Positions 27,169 to 36,412 of a DNA stretch of 64,000 bases are shown piece by piece. Position 1 is the first letter of the stretch; each line of letters starts with the position of its first letter. The position numbers and the translations under genes are program-made. The DNA comes from Aquirufa rosea (GTDB taxonomy: Bacteria; Bacteroidota; Bacteroidia; Cytophagales; Spirosomataceae), in NCBI RefSeq assembly GCF_004118285.1, contig NZ_SDHY01000002.1, forward strand, positions 310,001 through 374,000. Direction: 5' to 3'. The notes below the pieces were generated by a model, which saw only the letters and a list, made by a program, of their open reading frames with translations, did no database searches and was not told where the DNA came from.

Positions 27169-27807
27169 ATTCTCCTGAACTTTGTTTTTGTCCATGGTAT
27201 CCATGGTGCCAAATACATAATCCCAGATGGGAGAAGAAACTCCAAATACGGCATTCCCATCCTTATAATGATGCACCGCATGATTTACCCATAACATCTT
27301 AAAATAATTTTTAGGAGGAGGATAAGCATGTACACAATAATGCACTAATAGGTAGGAAGCATAACCCCAAATGAATCCAGGGAAAAAGGCAAAAGCATAT
27401 TCACGTAAAGCGAAATAGCTGATGGAAAAAAGCAATGCCACTACCAACACCGCAATAACCGGCGGCATGGCTAATCGGGACTTATCTTTGGGATACTCAT
27501 GATGCACTCCATGAGCAATGTATTGAAACTTCGATCTAGCCTCCGTAGTAGGTTCAATGTGATAAATACTACGATGCACCCAATACTCGATGAAAGTAAA
27601 TCCAAAAAATCCAATCAAAAACAAAGTCAGAATGACCAAATTATCTAATACGGCAAAGCTGAAAGCAAAATACAAAAGAACCATACCCGTAAGAAAAAAT
27701 AAAGTCACCGGAATGGCTATATGAGTTCTAGAGAGTCTTTCTAGGATGGGATTTTCAAACAATTGTTTGGAACCCGAGTGTTTCGGACGTATAGTTTGTT
27801 TTTCCAT
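27163..27807 (-). CDS. Fatty acid hydroxylase/sterol desaturase superfamily protein
   Basis: Di-iron membrane hydroxylase of 214 residues with four membrane segments. The His clusters are HRSIYH, HGVHHEYPKD, HYCVHAY and NHAVHHYKDGN. This arrangement and the short length resemble fatty-acid 2-hydroxylases (Scs7/FA2H type), which hydroxylate the fatty acyl chain of sphingolipids; many Cytophagales make such lipids. No serine palmitoyltransferase is visible in the window, so the substrate is inferred. It has its own promoter at 27867-27897. Confidence 0.8.
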   Translation of the reverse strand: MEKQTIRPKHSGSKQLFENPILERLSRTHIAIPVTLFFLTGMVLLYFAFSFAVLDNLVILTLFLIGFFGFTFIEYWVHRSIYHIEPTTEARSKFQYIAHGVHHEYPKDKSRLAMPPVIAVLVVALLFSISYFALREYAFAFFPGFIWGYASYLLVHYCVHAYPPPKNYFKMLWVNHAVHHYKDGNAVFGVSSPIWDYVFGTMDTMDKNKVQENL

Positions 27808-27866
27808 ATTTCGAATTTTTAGAAAAAAATCGGAATCGAATGTAATGTTAACTTAGGCTTTAGTCA

Positions 27867-27897
27867 CAAAAATACGACAATCTATTCGCTATCCAAA
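27867..27897 (-). promoter_or_regulatory. Canonical Bacteroidota promoter for the fatty acid hydroxylase
   Basis: On the minus strand, TTTG (27897-27894) and TATTTTTG (27874-27867) are separated by exactly 19 bp, the consensus -33/-7 arrangement. It lies partly inside the end of bshA and about 60 bp before the hydroxylase start. Confidence 0.8.
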
Positions 27898-29045
27898 AGA
27901 TTCTGAGTAGGGAATTTCCAACTTTGACTGATAATTCTTTGGTAATAATTTTCGTAAAGTGGCAAAATTTTCTCAATGTCAAATAGCTTCGCTCTTTCTA
28001 GGGAATTTTTCTTCATTTGAGTCAATAGGGCTTCGTCAGAAAGTAGCTTAATGGTATTTTTAGCCATATCCTCCACATCACCGATTTCACTCACAAATCC
28101 CGTTTCCCCATGGATATTCACCTCGGTAATTCCACCGGCATTAGAAGAAATAACAGGCACCTCGCAAGCCATCGCTTCCAAGGCAGCCAAGCCAAAACTT
28201 TCCTTTTCAGAGGTTAAGAAAAATACATCTGCTAAAGAAAGAGCCTCCTCGATGGTATCTAATTTTCCCAGAAACCGCACGTCACCCTGAACTCCTAAAT
28301 CACGGCACAAAACCTCTATAGCAGAGCGCTCAGGACCATCACCCACCAATAGCAATTTGGAAGGAATCTTTTTACGAACCTTTTCAAAAACATGTATGAT
28401 ATCCTCGATTCGCTTCACCTTCCGAAAATTGGAAGTATGCATCAAGAGTTTTTCCCCATGAGGACAAATGGCTATTTTAAAATGTTCTTTAGCTTGTTTC
28501 TTAAAACGCTTTAAATCGATGAAATTGGGAATAACTTCTATGGCACTTAATATCTCAAATTCAGCATAAGTATCACTTCTCAAACTTTCTGAAACCGCAG
28601 TTACCCCATCCGACTCATTGATAGAAAACGTTACCACAGGTTCAAAGGAAGGATCTCTACCTACCAAAGTAATATCCGTACCATGCAAAGTCGTAATAAT
28701 GGGTACATGTATACCTTTATATTTTAAAATTTGCTTAGCCAAATAAGCAGCCGAGGCATGGGGAATAGCATAGTGCACATGTAACAAATCCAATTTTTCA
28801 TTGATGGTTACATCCACCATTTTGCTAGCTAATGCTGACTCATAGGGTAAATATTGAAACAATGGATAGGATGCCACACTTACCTCGTGATAGAAAATAT
28901 TTTCAGAGAAAAAATCCAAACGAGGGGGCTGGGTGTACGTGATAAAGTGCACCTCATGTCCGGCAGAAGCAAGAGCCTTTCCTAATTCGGTGGCTACTAC
29001 CCCACTACCTCCATACGTTGGATAGCAAATAATTCCTATTTTCAT
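27882..29045 (-). CDS. bshA: N-acetyl-alpha-D-glucosaminyl L-malate synthase BshA
   Basis: First enzyme of bacillithiol synthesis: joins GlcNAc from UDP-GlcNAc to L-malate. The 387-residue GT4-type retaining glycosyltransferase starts with MKIGIICYPTYGGSGVVATELG, the BshA hallmark. It also has HVHYAIPHASAAYLAKQ, TTLHGTDITLVG and the donor-site SEKESFGLAALEAMACEVPVI. It implies that the cell uses bacillithiol as a low-molecular-weight thiol. bshB and bshC are not in the window. Confidence 0.95.
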   Translation of the reverse strand: MKIGIICYPTYGGSGVVATELGKALASAGHEVHFITYTQPPRLDFFSENIFYHEVSVASYPLFQYLPYESALASKMVDVTINEKLDLLHVHYAIPHASAAYLAKQILKYKGIHVPIITTLHGTDITLVGRDPSFEPVVTFSINESDGVTAVSESLRSDTYAEFEILSAIEVIPNFIDLKRFKKQAKEHFKIAICPHGEKLLMHTSNFRKVKRIEDIIHVFEKVRKKIPSKLLLVGDGPERSAIEVLCRDLGVQGDVRFLGKLDTIEEALSLADVFFLTSEKESFGLAALEAMACEVPVISSNAGGITEVNIHGETGFVSEIGDVEDMAKNTIKLLSDEALLTQMKKNSLERAKLFDIEKILPLYENYYQRIISQSWKFPTQNLLDSE

Positions 29046-29107
29046 GTTACTATTATTACCTGAAGAACAAAACTTGATATTTTACCTAAAGGTTCCGCAA
29101 TATGGGC

Positions 29108-29115
29108 TAAATTTG
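29108..29115 (+). promoter_or_regulatory. -7 box TAAATTTG for purN
   Basis: Perfect TAnnTTTG 22 bp before the TTG start of purN. No canonical -33 at 19 bp. Confidence 0.5.
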
Positions 29116-29136
29116 TAATATATTAATTCATCCAGC

Positions 29137-29703
29137 TTGAAAAACATTGTCATTTTTGCCTCAGGTTCAGGTTCCAATGCGGAAAAAATTGTCCAACATT
29201 TCCAAGACACAAACTTGGCAAAAGTAGTCCACATTTATTGCAACAACTCCGAAGCAGGGGTCATCCAACGCGCTGAAAGACTTCAAATTCCATGTCGAGT
29301 ATTCACCAGAGAAGAATATAAAAACGGCACTATTTTAGACGAAATCAAGGCCTTAAATACCGACCTCATCGTTTTGGCTGGTTTTTTATGGTTAATACCT
29401 GGCAGTTTTGTTCAGGCATTTCCTCAGCGAATCATCAATTTGCACCCTGCCCTATTACCTAAGTTTGGGGGCAAAGGCATGTATGGGCATTTCGTTCATG
29501 AAGCAGTGAAAGAAGCGAGAGAAAAAGAATCAGGTATCACCATTCACTATGTTAATGAGCACTATGATGAAGGAAACATTATTTATCAAAGCTCATTTAA
29601 AATTGACCCAGACGATAGCCCTGAGGATATCGCCCGAAAAGGTCAAATTTTAGAGCACAGGGATTTTCCTGTCGTGATAGAAAAATTGATTAAAAAGCTA
29701 TAA
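29137..29703 (+). CDS. purN: Phosphoribosylglycinamide formyltransferase PurN
   Basis: Adds a formyl group from 10-formyl-tetrahydrofolate to GAR in purine synthesis. The 188-residue protein has NIVIFASGSGSNAEKI, VLAGFLWLIPG, the catalytic block INLHPALLPKFGGKGMYG (Asn, His) and HYVNEHYDEGNIIYQ with the catalytic Asp. The start is TTG at 29137; no ATG lies upstream in frame, and the homology begins directly after it. It is convergent with the efflux operon end, with stops 4 bp apart. Confidence 0.95.
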   Translation: MKNIVIFASGSGSNAEKIVQHFQDTNLAKVVHIYCNNSEAGVIQRAERLQIPCRVFTREEYKNGTILDEIKALNTDLIVLAGFLWLIPGSFVQAFPQRIINLHPALLPKFGGKGMYGHFVHEAVKEAREKESGITIHYVNEHYDEGNIIYQSSFKIDPDDSPEDIARKGQILEHRDFPVVIEKLIKKL

Positions 29704-29706
29704 TAA

Positions 29707-31131
29707 CTACCAGCCTCCACCTAAAACGCGGTAAAGCTGAATAGCATGTATCCATCGCTTTCTAGAAATTTCCAACAACTCAAGCTCGGAGCGCAATGCG
29801 TTTTGCTGTGCGGTTAATACCTCCAAGTAATTGGCCTTGGCGGTCGTGAAAAGCGTACCCACTGTGGCAATGGCCCCTTTGGTCAGCATCACTTCTCGCT
29901 CTTTCAGCTGATCCATTCTTTGCAAATAAGCCAAAGACTTCACTTGGGTATCCCATTCCAAAAAGCCTTTCAATAAGGCATTTTGATAGGCTAAGTCCAA
30001 GGACTTCCAACGAGCATTCTCTCGATTAATATTAGAATATAGTGCCGAACGATTTAACCAAGGGGTCGTTAAACCACCTATCAATTGATATGCCATCGTA
30101 GAAGGTAGTTGGAATAAATATTCAGGTCTAAAACCTTGTACACCTAGCATACCGGATAAAACCAAAGATGGTTTCAAGGCCAATTCGGCACTTTCTTTAT
30201 TCAATAGCTGGGCTTCTAACTCCAATTTAGCTTGACGAATATCTGGCCTTCTTTCCAATTGATCAATCTGGATTTGAGCATACATGGTGCTATCCAAAGA
30301 ACAATTGAATGGATATTGGGATCGAACAATCTTTTTGTTGGGAGAATTTAACCAATATCGTAATTGGTTTTCCAATTCCGTGATTTGTTGTAAAACTAAA
30401 CCTTCCTGCGCCCTTGAATTCAGCCATTGTGCTTCCAATTGCTGAACGGCAGATTCATTAACTACTCCCGCTTCCTTTTGAATTTTCACTAAACTCAAAG
30501 CACTATTTTGAATAGCTATATTGGTTTTTAAAATATCCAATTCTTGATCTAATGCCACCAATTGGCCATACATGCCGGCCACTTCAGATACCAAAGATGT
30601 AATATACCATTGCTGACCGGCCTCCGTAGCCAAATACCTCAAAGCACTCGCTCGTTTGCGTTTAGAAAGTTTCCCCCAAAGGTCCACCTCCCAAGAAGAT
30701 TGTAAGCCAATCATGTAATCAGGCAAATGCTCCGGGATGATTTGATCCTTAGAAATATTGGGAGAAAACTGGGTATCAAAATTACCCACCCCATCCATGG
30801 AATATTTACTGAATCTCCGTAAGCTAGGTTGAACTACCCCTGCTACCGTTGGCTTCATTGCCCCACGGTCAAAAGTATATTGGGCACGGCTCATGGCCAG
30901 ATTTAAAAAACCTATCTTAATATCATTGCTTCTTACTAACACTGAGTCGATGAGCTGCACCAACAAACTATCCTTTTTCCAACAAGCCTCAACGCTTGTT
31001 ACGGATTGTCCAGCATCCCTTAATCGATAGGAATCCAATTCAGCATCCACTTTACGTGCATCACGAAAGATAGCTTGCTGACAAGAAAGCAAACTCATGG
31101 ATAAAATACTTATTATGACTACTAGACGCAT
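29707..31131 (-). CDS. Outer-membrane efflux lipoprotein (TolC/NodT family)
   Basis: Outer-membrane channel of a tripartite efflux pump, 474 residues. The start at 31131 gives a lipoprotein signal with lipobox LLSC (IISILSMSLLSCQQ) and begins just after the RND stop; the longer frame start at 31182 would overlap the RND gene. Two OEP repeats are visible as long helical stretches. Examples are LGFLNLAMSRAQYTFD-type helices, QIDQLERRPDIRQAKLELEAQ, and the final AKANYLEVLTAQQNALRSELELLEISRKRWIHAIQLYRVLGGGW. It is third gene of the adaptor-RND-channel operon. Confidence 0.92.
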   Translation of the reverse strand: MRLVVIISILSMSLLSCQQAIFRDARKVDAELDSYRLRDAGQSVTSVEACWKKDSLLVQLIDSVLVRSNDIKIGFLNLAMSRAQYTFDRGAMKPTVAGVVQPSLRRFSKYSMDGVGNFDTQFSPNISKDQIIPEHLPDYMIGLQSSWEVDLWGKLSKRKRASALRYLATEAGQQWYITSLVSEVAGMYGQLVALDQELDILKTNIAIQNSALSLVKIQKEAGVVNESAVQQLEAQWLNSRAQEGLVLQQITELENQLRYWLNSPNKKIVRSQYPFNCSLDSTMYAQIQIDQLERRPDIRQAKLELEAQLLNKESAELALKPSLVLSGMLGVQGFRPEYLFQLPSTMAYQLIGGLTTPWLNRSALYSNINRENARWKSLDLAYQNALLKGFLEWDTQVKSLAYLQRMDQLKEREVMLTKGAIATVGTLFTTAKANYLEVLTAQQNALRSELELLEISRKRWIHAIQLYRVLGGGW

Positions 31132-31132
31132 A

Positions 31133-34100
31133 TTAGACCTTAGATTTAGAAAATTTAGCCGAGATACTAGCAAAAACCACAAACAAGCCCGGAATTAATA
31201 TCAATCCACCTATCGTTCCCAAAATCATCCCTCCCGCAGAGGCAGTACCAATGGTACGATTACCAATGGCACCTGCACCACTGGAAATCATCAATGGAAT
31301 TAGACCGGCCACAAATGCGAAAGAAGTCATCAATATTGGACGTAAGCGAGCAAATGCTCCTTGTTTGGCAGATTCAATAATACTATAACCTTGCCTCATT
31401 TGCGCCAGAGCAAACTCCACAATCAAAATGGCATTTTTACCCAATAGACCAATCAGCATAACCATAGCCACTTGCGCATAAATGTTATTTTGAAGTCCGA
31501 AAACCTGCAAGAACAAATACACTCCAAATGCTCCCATAGGCAAGAATATCAACACAGGGAAAGGCATTAAAAATGACTCATACTGGGCAGATAGCAGCAA
31601 ATAAACGAATACCAAACAAATGATAAAAATGAAAATAGCTTGATTCCCCGCTAAGAACTCCTCCCTAGTCATACCCGACCACTCAATGGTATACCCACGA
31701 GGTAAGTTTTTGGCGGCTTGTGCCTGAATCTCTTTCAAAGCTTCTCCCGTACTAAATCCAGGTGCTGGCTCACCGTTTACCATAGCAGAAGTAAACATAT
31801 TAAAACGAGTCAATTGTTCCGGACCGTAAACTCTTCTCATTTTCATGAAAGAAGAATAAGGCACCATTTCTCCGTCTTTATTTTTGGCATAAAACTTCAT
31901 CACATCATCCGGATGAATACGGTAACTTGGGTCTACTTGTACCATTACTTTATACATCTGACCAAAGCGAATAAAATTAGTAGCATAGAAACTTCCCAAC
32001 AATGTTTGTAAGTTGTCCATGGCCGTCAATACATTCACCCCTTTTTGTGCGGCGGCGGCTTGGTCTACTTCCAACATATATTGAGGAAAAGTAGGGTCAA
32101 AGCTGGAGAAGGTGTTCTGAATGGCGGCAGATTCATTTAACTTCTTGGCAAAATCTAAGGTCACGGCGGAAAGCTTTTGCAAGTCGCCACTACCCGTTCT
32201 ATCTTGCACTCTAAACTCAAAACCTGAAGCATTTCCAAAACCAGGCACGGCTGGAGGGGGGATTAATTGGATACTCGCCTCCTTGATTTCTTTAGTCTTT
32301 TCCCGAATCTCTTTTACGACCTGATCTAGATTCTTATCGCGCACTTCCCAGGGCTTTAATGTCACAATACCCATACCAAAAGAGGCACCGCTTCCGTCGG
32401 TCAACAAGCTAAATCCTGCCAAACTGGAGAACGATTCGATAGCTGACACATTCTTAATTTGACTATACACATCATCCATCACTTTCTCCGTTCTTTCCAA
32501 GGTAGCCCCTGATGGAGTAGTAACATTGACATATAATGTACCTTGATCTTCTGTCGGGATAAAACCTGTCGGCACTTCGCGAACTAAAAATACGGTAGCT
32601 ACAGTGAAAATACCCAAGGTTCCCCAAAGAATGGTTCTTCTATGGATAATGAATTGAACAACGCCCAAATACTTATGAGCAATTTGCTCGTAGCGTTTAT
32701 TAAAAGCTAAGAAAAAACGACCTAAGAAATTTTTGTTATCTAAATGCGGAGCTTTCAACAACAAAACGCATAAAGCAGGCGTTAAGGTCAATGCCGTCAA
32801 TCCAGACAAGGCAATGGAAATAGCCATGGTCACAGAAAACTGTCTAAAGAATACGCCGACTGGACCAGATAAAAAGGCTACAGGCACGAAAACAGATACC
32901 ATGACTAAGGTAATGGCCATGATGGCTCCAGAGATTTCTGACATTGCCTCTTTCGTGGCCTCCAGTACCGTCATGTGCTTTTCTTCCATTTTGGCATGGA
33001 CAGCCTCCACTACCACAATGGCATCATCCACCACAATACCAATGGCCAACACTAAAGAAAATAGGGTCAATAGATTGATAGAAAAACCAAAAAAGAGCAT
33101 AAAACTAAAGGTTCCTACCAAGGAAACTGGCACCGCAATAATGGGCACCAAGGTAGCCCTCCAATCTTGAAGGAATATAAACACCACCAACGCCACCAAT
33201 AAAAAGGCTTCTAATAAGGTCTTGATTACCTCATGGATAGATGCATCCAAGAAACGAGAAACGTCATAACTGATGGTGTAACCCATACCGGGAGGAAAAG
33301 TACTTACTTTCAATTCCTCTAAACGTTTCTTTACCGTAGCAATTACTTCGGCGGCATTGGAACCAGGTCTTTGCTTTAACAAGATAGCGGCAGATGGTTT
33401 ACCATTTTCTTTAGACAAAACATCGTAATCCAAAGATCCGAATTCAATGTCTGCCACGTCTTTTAATCGAAGAACTTGTCCCGATTCTGTGGACTTAATA
33501 ATTAAATTCTCATATTCCGAAACTTGCGTAAACTTACCCGTGTAACGAAGCACATATTGTAAGGCTTGCGCTCTTTTACCTGAACTCTCACCAATTTTTC
33601 CTGGTGCAGCCTCCACGTTTTGGCTTCTCAAAGCGGCTACCACGTCATCTGCGGATAACTTATAAGCAAATAAGCGGTCAGGATGTAACCAAACACGCAT
33701 GGCGTATTCTCTTTGTCCCATGATATCTGCAAAACCTACCCCGTTGATACGCTTTAGTTCTGGCAACACATTGATATCCGCAAAATTGTAAATGAATTTT
33801 TCATCGATGCTGGTATCTGAACTTAACAAGTTCACATACAACAGCATACTATTCACCTCTTTCTCTGTTACCACACCGGCTTTAATTACCTCTTCTGGTA
33901 ACTCGTCTAACACGGTCTGCACCCTGGTTTGAACGTTAACTGCGGCAATATCAGGATCTGTCCCAACTTCAAAATATACTTGAATGATGCTAGTTCCATC
34001 GTTACCAGAAACTGAGGTCATGTAAGTCATCCCAGGCACCCCATTGATGGCACGCTCGAGAGGAGTTACTACGGCTTTCGCACAAACTTCCGCATTGGCA

Positions 34101-34252
34101 CCCGTATATTTGGTGGTAACTGTAACCGCTGGCGGAACGATATCAGGGAACTGTGTAATGGGCAATTGCTGCATGGAAATCACTCCCAAAATGACAATGA
34201 AGAGTGAAACCACAATCGCAAGAACCGGTCGTGTTATGAATTTTTGTACCAT
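31133..34252 (-). CDS. RND multidrug efflux permease (HAE1/AcrB type)
   Basis: Proton-driven inner-membrane pump of 1039 residues with 12 membrane segments and two large periplasmic loops. The N-terminus FITRPVLAIVVSLFIVILG and PITQFPDIVPPAVTVTTKY are typical of AcrB/MexB. The proton-relay Asp pair is in GIVVDDAIVVVEAV. VREVPTGFIPTEDQGTLYVNV begins the second half. The HAE1 group pumps hydrophobic drugs, bile-like compounds and dyes, as opposed to metals (HME). It is 9 bp after the adaptor gene. Confidence 0.95.
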   Translation of the reverse strand: MVQKFITRPVLAIVVSLFIVILGVISMQQLPITQFPDIVPPAVTVTTKYTGANAEVCAKAVVTPLERAINGVPGMTYMTSVSGNDGTSIIQVYFEVGTDPDIAAVNVQTRVQTVLDELPEEVIKAGVVTEKEVNSMLLYVNLLSSDTSIDEKFIYNFADINVLPELKRINGVGFADIMGQREYAMRVWLHPDRLFAYKLSADDVVAALRSQNVEAAPGKIGESSGKRAQALQYVLRYTGKFTQVSEYENLIIKSTESGQVLRLKDVADIEFGSLDYDVLSKENGKPSAAILLKQRPGSNAAEVIATVKKRLEELKVSTFPPGMGYTISYDVSRFLDASIHEVIKTLLEAFLLVALVVFIFLQDWRATLVPIIAVPVSLVGTFSFMLFFGFSINLLTLFSLVLAIGIVVDDAIVVVEAVHAKMEEKHMTVLEATKEAMSEISGAIMAITLVMVSVFVPVAFLSGPVGVFFRQFSVTMAISIALSGLTALTLTPALCVLLLKAPHLDNKNFLGRFFLAFNKRYEQIAHKYLGVVQFIIHRRTILWGTLGIFTVATVFLVREVPTGFIPTEDQGTLYVNVTTPSGATLERTEKVMDDVYSQIKNVSAIESFSSLAGFSLLTDGSGASFGMGIVTLKPWEVRDKNLDQVVKEIREKTKEIKEASIQLIPPPAVPGFGNASGFEFRVQDRTGSGDLQKLSAVTLDFAKKLNESAAIQNTFSSFDPTFPQYMLEVDQAAAAQKGVNVLTAMDNLQTLLGSFYATNFIRFGQMYKVMVQVDPSYRIHPDDVMKFYAKNKDGEMVPYSSFMKMRRVYGPEQLTRFNMFTSAMVNGEPAPGFSTGEALKEIQAQAAKNLPRGYTIEWSGMTREEFLAGNQAIFIFIICLVFVYLLLSAQYESFLMPFPVLIFLPMGAFGVYLFLQVFGLQNNIYAQVAMVMLIGLLGKNAILIVEFALAQMRQGYSIIESAKQGAFARLRPILMTSFAFVAGLIPLMISSGAGAIGNRTIGTASAGGMILGTIGGLILIPGLFVVFASISAKFSKSKV

Positions 34253-34261
34253 GGCTCCAGC

Positions 34262-35386
34262 TTAAAGGGTTTTAGATTTTTCCAAAATACGACGCATGGG
34301 AATAAATTCACCCTTGATCTTTTGGCCTTGTTTAACCAATTGTATCCCTTCTACTAGAACAGTATCCGCAGAACTGAAACCTTTTACTAAATAAAAGTGC
34401 GGCATCCGAATTTCAGGAACTAAGCTTTTCATCTTTAAAATTCCAGATTTATCTTTGACAAAAACGTAGTTTTTTTCCTGAATTTCGAATACCGCCTTTT
34501 GTGGTAACAACCAATAACCCGTCACTTTTTTCGGCATTTGAACACGACCCGAAGAACCATGTCTCAGCAATTTTTCAGGGTTATCAAACCGGGCTCTAAA
34601 TGCAATATTACCCGTGTTTTTATCAAACTCTCCTTCAATCGTTTCCACTTTACCTACATGAGGATATTTGTCTCCATTAGCTAATAATAAGGAGACAGTC
34701 GCATTACTTTTAAAGCCTTCACCTAATTCAGCAAATGCCAAATACTCCTTCTCCGAAACATTAAAGTAAGCAAACACATTCTTCGTGTCTGATAAAGTAG
34801 TCAATAAAGTACCCTCATCTACTAAGCTACCTGATTTGAACGGCAATCGGTCTACTACTCCATCAAATGGCGCCCGAATGGAAGAATATTCCACACGCAA
34901 TTGTGCGGCTTTCACATGGGCTTCAGCCTCTTCTTTTTTGGCTTTTAAACCATCTATTTTGGCAAGAGCAATAGCTAATTGGTTTTTAGCAATCACATTT
35001 CTATCGACCAATAAACGGGTATTAATCAATTCCAATTCCTCGGCTTTTAAATCAGCAATGGTTTGATTCAATACAGATTTGGCACGCATCACTTCGGCCA
35101 AATATTCCGAATTATTAATGGTAAACAAAATCTGTCCCTTTTTCACTGACTTCCCTTCATCCACATGTATTTTATCTAAATACCCTTTCACCCGAGCTCG
35201 TATTTCTACGTTATTAATGGCATGAATATCTGCCACAAACTCCTGGGATACAGTAGTATCTAACTTTATGGGCACGCTGACTTCCAAACTGGAAATCTCT
35301 TGATTACTAGATTCATTTTTTGTGCCACATGCTTGCAAAAGAAGAAATCCCGTACAAAACGCTAATAGCTTACTCGCTTGATTCAT
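34262..35386 (-). CDS. RND periplasmic adaptor (membrane fusion) lipoprotein
   Basis: AcrA-type adaptor of 374 residues linking the RND pump to the outer-membrane channel. The lipoprotein signal has lipobox LLQAC (C20). The biotinyl-lipoyl-like halves (IRARVKGYLDKIHVDEGKSVKKGQILF and YSSIRAPFDGVVDRLPFKSGSLVDEG) flank an alpha-helical hairpin. Beta-barrel and membrane-proximal domains follow. It overlaps nothing and starts 1 bp after the small upstream gene, so expression is probably coupled. Confidence 0.93.
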   Translation of the reverse strand: MNQASKLLAFCTGFLLLQACGTKNESSNQEISSLEVSVPIKLDTTVSQEFVADIHAINNVEIRARVKGYLDKIHVDEGKSVKKGQILFTINNSEYLAEVMRAKSVLNQTIADLKAEELELINTRLLVDRNVIAKNQLAIALAKIDGLKAKKEEAEAHVKAAQLRVEYSSIRAPFDGVVDRLPFKSGSLVDEGTLLTTLSDTKNVFAYFNVSEKEYLAFAELGEGFKSNATVSLLLANGDKYPHVGKVETIEGEFDKNTGNIAFRARFDNPEKLLRHGSSGRVQMPKKVTGYWLLPQKAVFEIQEKNYVFVKDKSGILKMKSLVPEIRMPHFYLVKGFSSADTVLVEGIQLVKQGQKIKGEFIPMRRILEKSKTL

Positions 35387-35387
35387 G

Positions 35388-35660
35388 TTACTTTTCTTTA
35401 GTTTGGGCTACCGCCTGCTGTTTATAAGAACTTCGTTCAAGTCCTTGATTCACTGGTACTTTTTGTTCGATTAAAGTTTCTCTTGTTCTATATTTCGGAG
35501 TTTCATTACTTACTTGATTTGAATACTCCTTATTTACTATTTGAACTACTTTAGGCTCGGATTTTAAATTTTTGTTTAGTTGTGCTTTATAATTAGCCGG
35601 TACTTGGCTAACTCCTAGGTGCGCACAACACACGCCCAAGATTAGCATGAAAAATTTCAT
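35388..35660 (-). CDS. Small exported protein upstream of the RND pump
   Basis: A 90-residue protein with a signal peptide (MKFFMLILGVCCAHLGVSQ), then a polar, Gln/Lys/Glu-rich tail without a recognised domain. The start at 35660 is chosen because the signal peptide begins there; an in-frame start at 35693 adds 11 residues. It ends 1 bp before the adaptor gene, so it is likely part of the efflux operon. I do not recognise a family. Confidence 0.6.
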   Translation of the reverse strand: MKFFMLILGVCCAHLGVSQVPANYKAQLNKNLKSEPKVVQIVNKEYSNQVSNETPKYRTRETLIEQKVPVNQGLERSSYKQQAVAQTKEK

Positions 35661-35751
35661 TTGAATAAATTTTTTAAAGGTGTACCAAAGCAATTGATGC
35701 TTGACATACCTGTTTCAAGAAATGATTTTGTTTTGTTTCTATCGGATGGGC

Positions 35752-36072
35752 TTATACCAATCCTTGCGGAGGAGGACTAACCATGTCTAATGATATGTCC
35801 TGATATGAATGATCCTTAGTAGGAATAACAAGCTCAATAGCCAGTAAATGAAAAAACTGGTCTTGTAAGGGGGGCTGTAGAAGAAATGCGAAACCCTCTT
35901 CTTCTATATCTTGAAGCTCATCTGAAGACGAACCTTCAGCTTCGATGTCTGAGAACTGTTCTACCAAAATCTTGGATACCTCATGAGATTTTTTGATGGT
36001 GCTAATTAGTAAACCGTCGTTTATCATTAAAACGGCTAGCAAGAAAAAACACCATGTCAACAATTTCCTCAT
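35752..36072 (-). CDS. Small membrane or exported hypothetical protein
   Basis: A 106-residue protein with one N-terminal hydrophobic stretch (LLTWCFFLLAVLMINDGLLI), an acidic middle (EAEGSSSDELQDIEEEG) and a Pro-rich end (VSPPPQGLV). No family is recognised. It is about 90 bp upstream of the small exported gene before the efflux operon and on the same strand. It could be an accessory of the pump or unrelated. Coding is supported only by the open frame and the signal-like start. Confidence 0.45.
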   Translation of the reverse strand: MRKLLTWCFFLLAVLMINDGLLISTIKKSHEVSKILVEQFSDIEAEGSSSDELQDIEEEGFAFLLQPPLQDQFFHLLAIELVIPTKDHSYQDISLDMVSPPPQGLV

Positions 36073-36145
36073 GCAGGTAAGTAATAATTTTACACTTATA
36101 ATTCAGTTAACCAAAAAAACAGAAAATCGTTCAAAAAATAAAAAA

Positions 36146-36394
36146 TTAATCTTTAATTTCTTCAAAAGGCACATAATCACCTTCATCTACCTTAGGTGAT
36201 CTTGTCTTAGTCTTAGCTTGTGGGGGAACAAAATCAACATCAATGCTTCCCTCTCGCTTGGTCGTCTTTTGACGATATGCCTGTTCAGATTGCTGCCTGT
36301 GAACTTGAGTAATGATATAACTCTTAAAAAGCAATTTGAACAATGGCCTAATGACGTAAATGAACAAGAAAATAAGTCCTAATATCTTTAACAT
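36146..36394 (-). CDS. DUF4834-family small membrane protein
   Basis: An 82-residue protein that matches the DUF4834 pattern of Bacteroidota: an N-terminal membrane segment (ILGLIFLFIYVIRPLFKLLF), a basic middle, and the conserved C-terminal DEGDYVPFEEIKD. The function is unknown. It starts 18 bp after the carB stop and is probably transcribed with carB. Confidence 0.78.
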   Translation of the reverse strand: MLKILGLIFLFIYVIRPLFKLLFKSYIITQVHRQQSEQAYRQKTTKREGSIDVDFVPPQAKTKTRSPKVDEGDYVPFEEIKD

Positions 36395-36412
36395 CTTTTT
36401 GTTTTTTGTCTA

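Noticed and set aside
32733-33170. 145-codon plus-strand frame
   Set aside because: It lies entirely opposite the RND permease, has low-complexity Met/Thr-rich content and shows no motif. It is a shadow of that gene.
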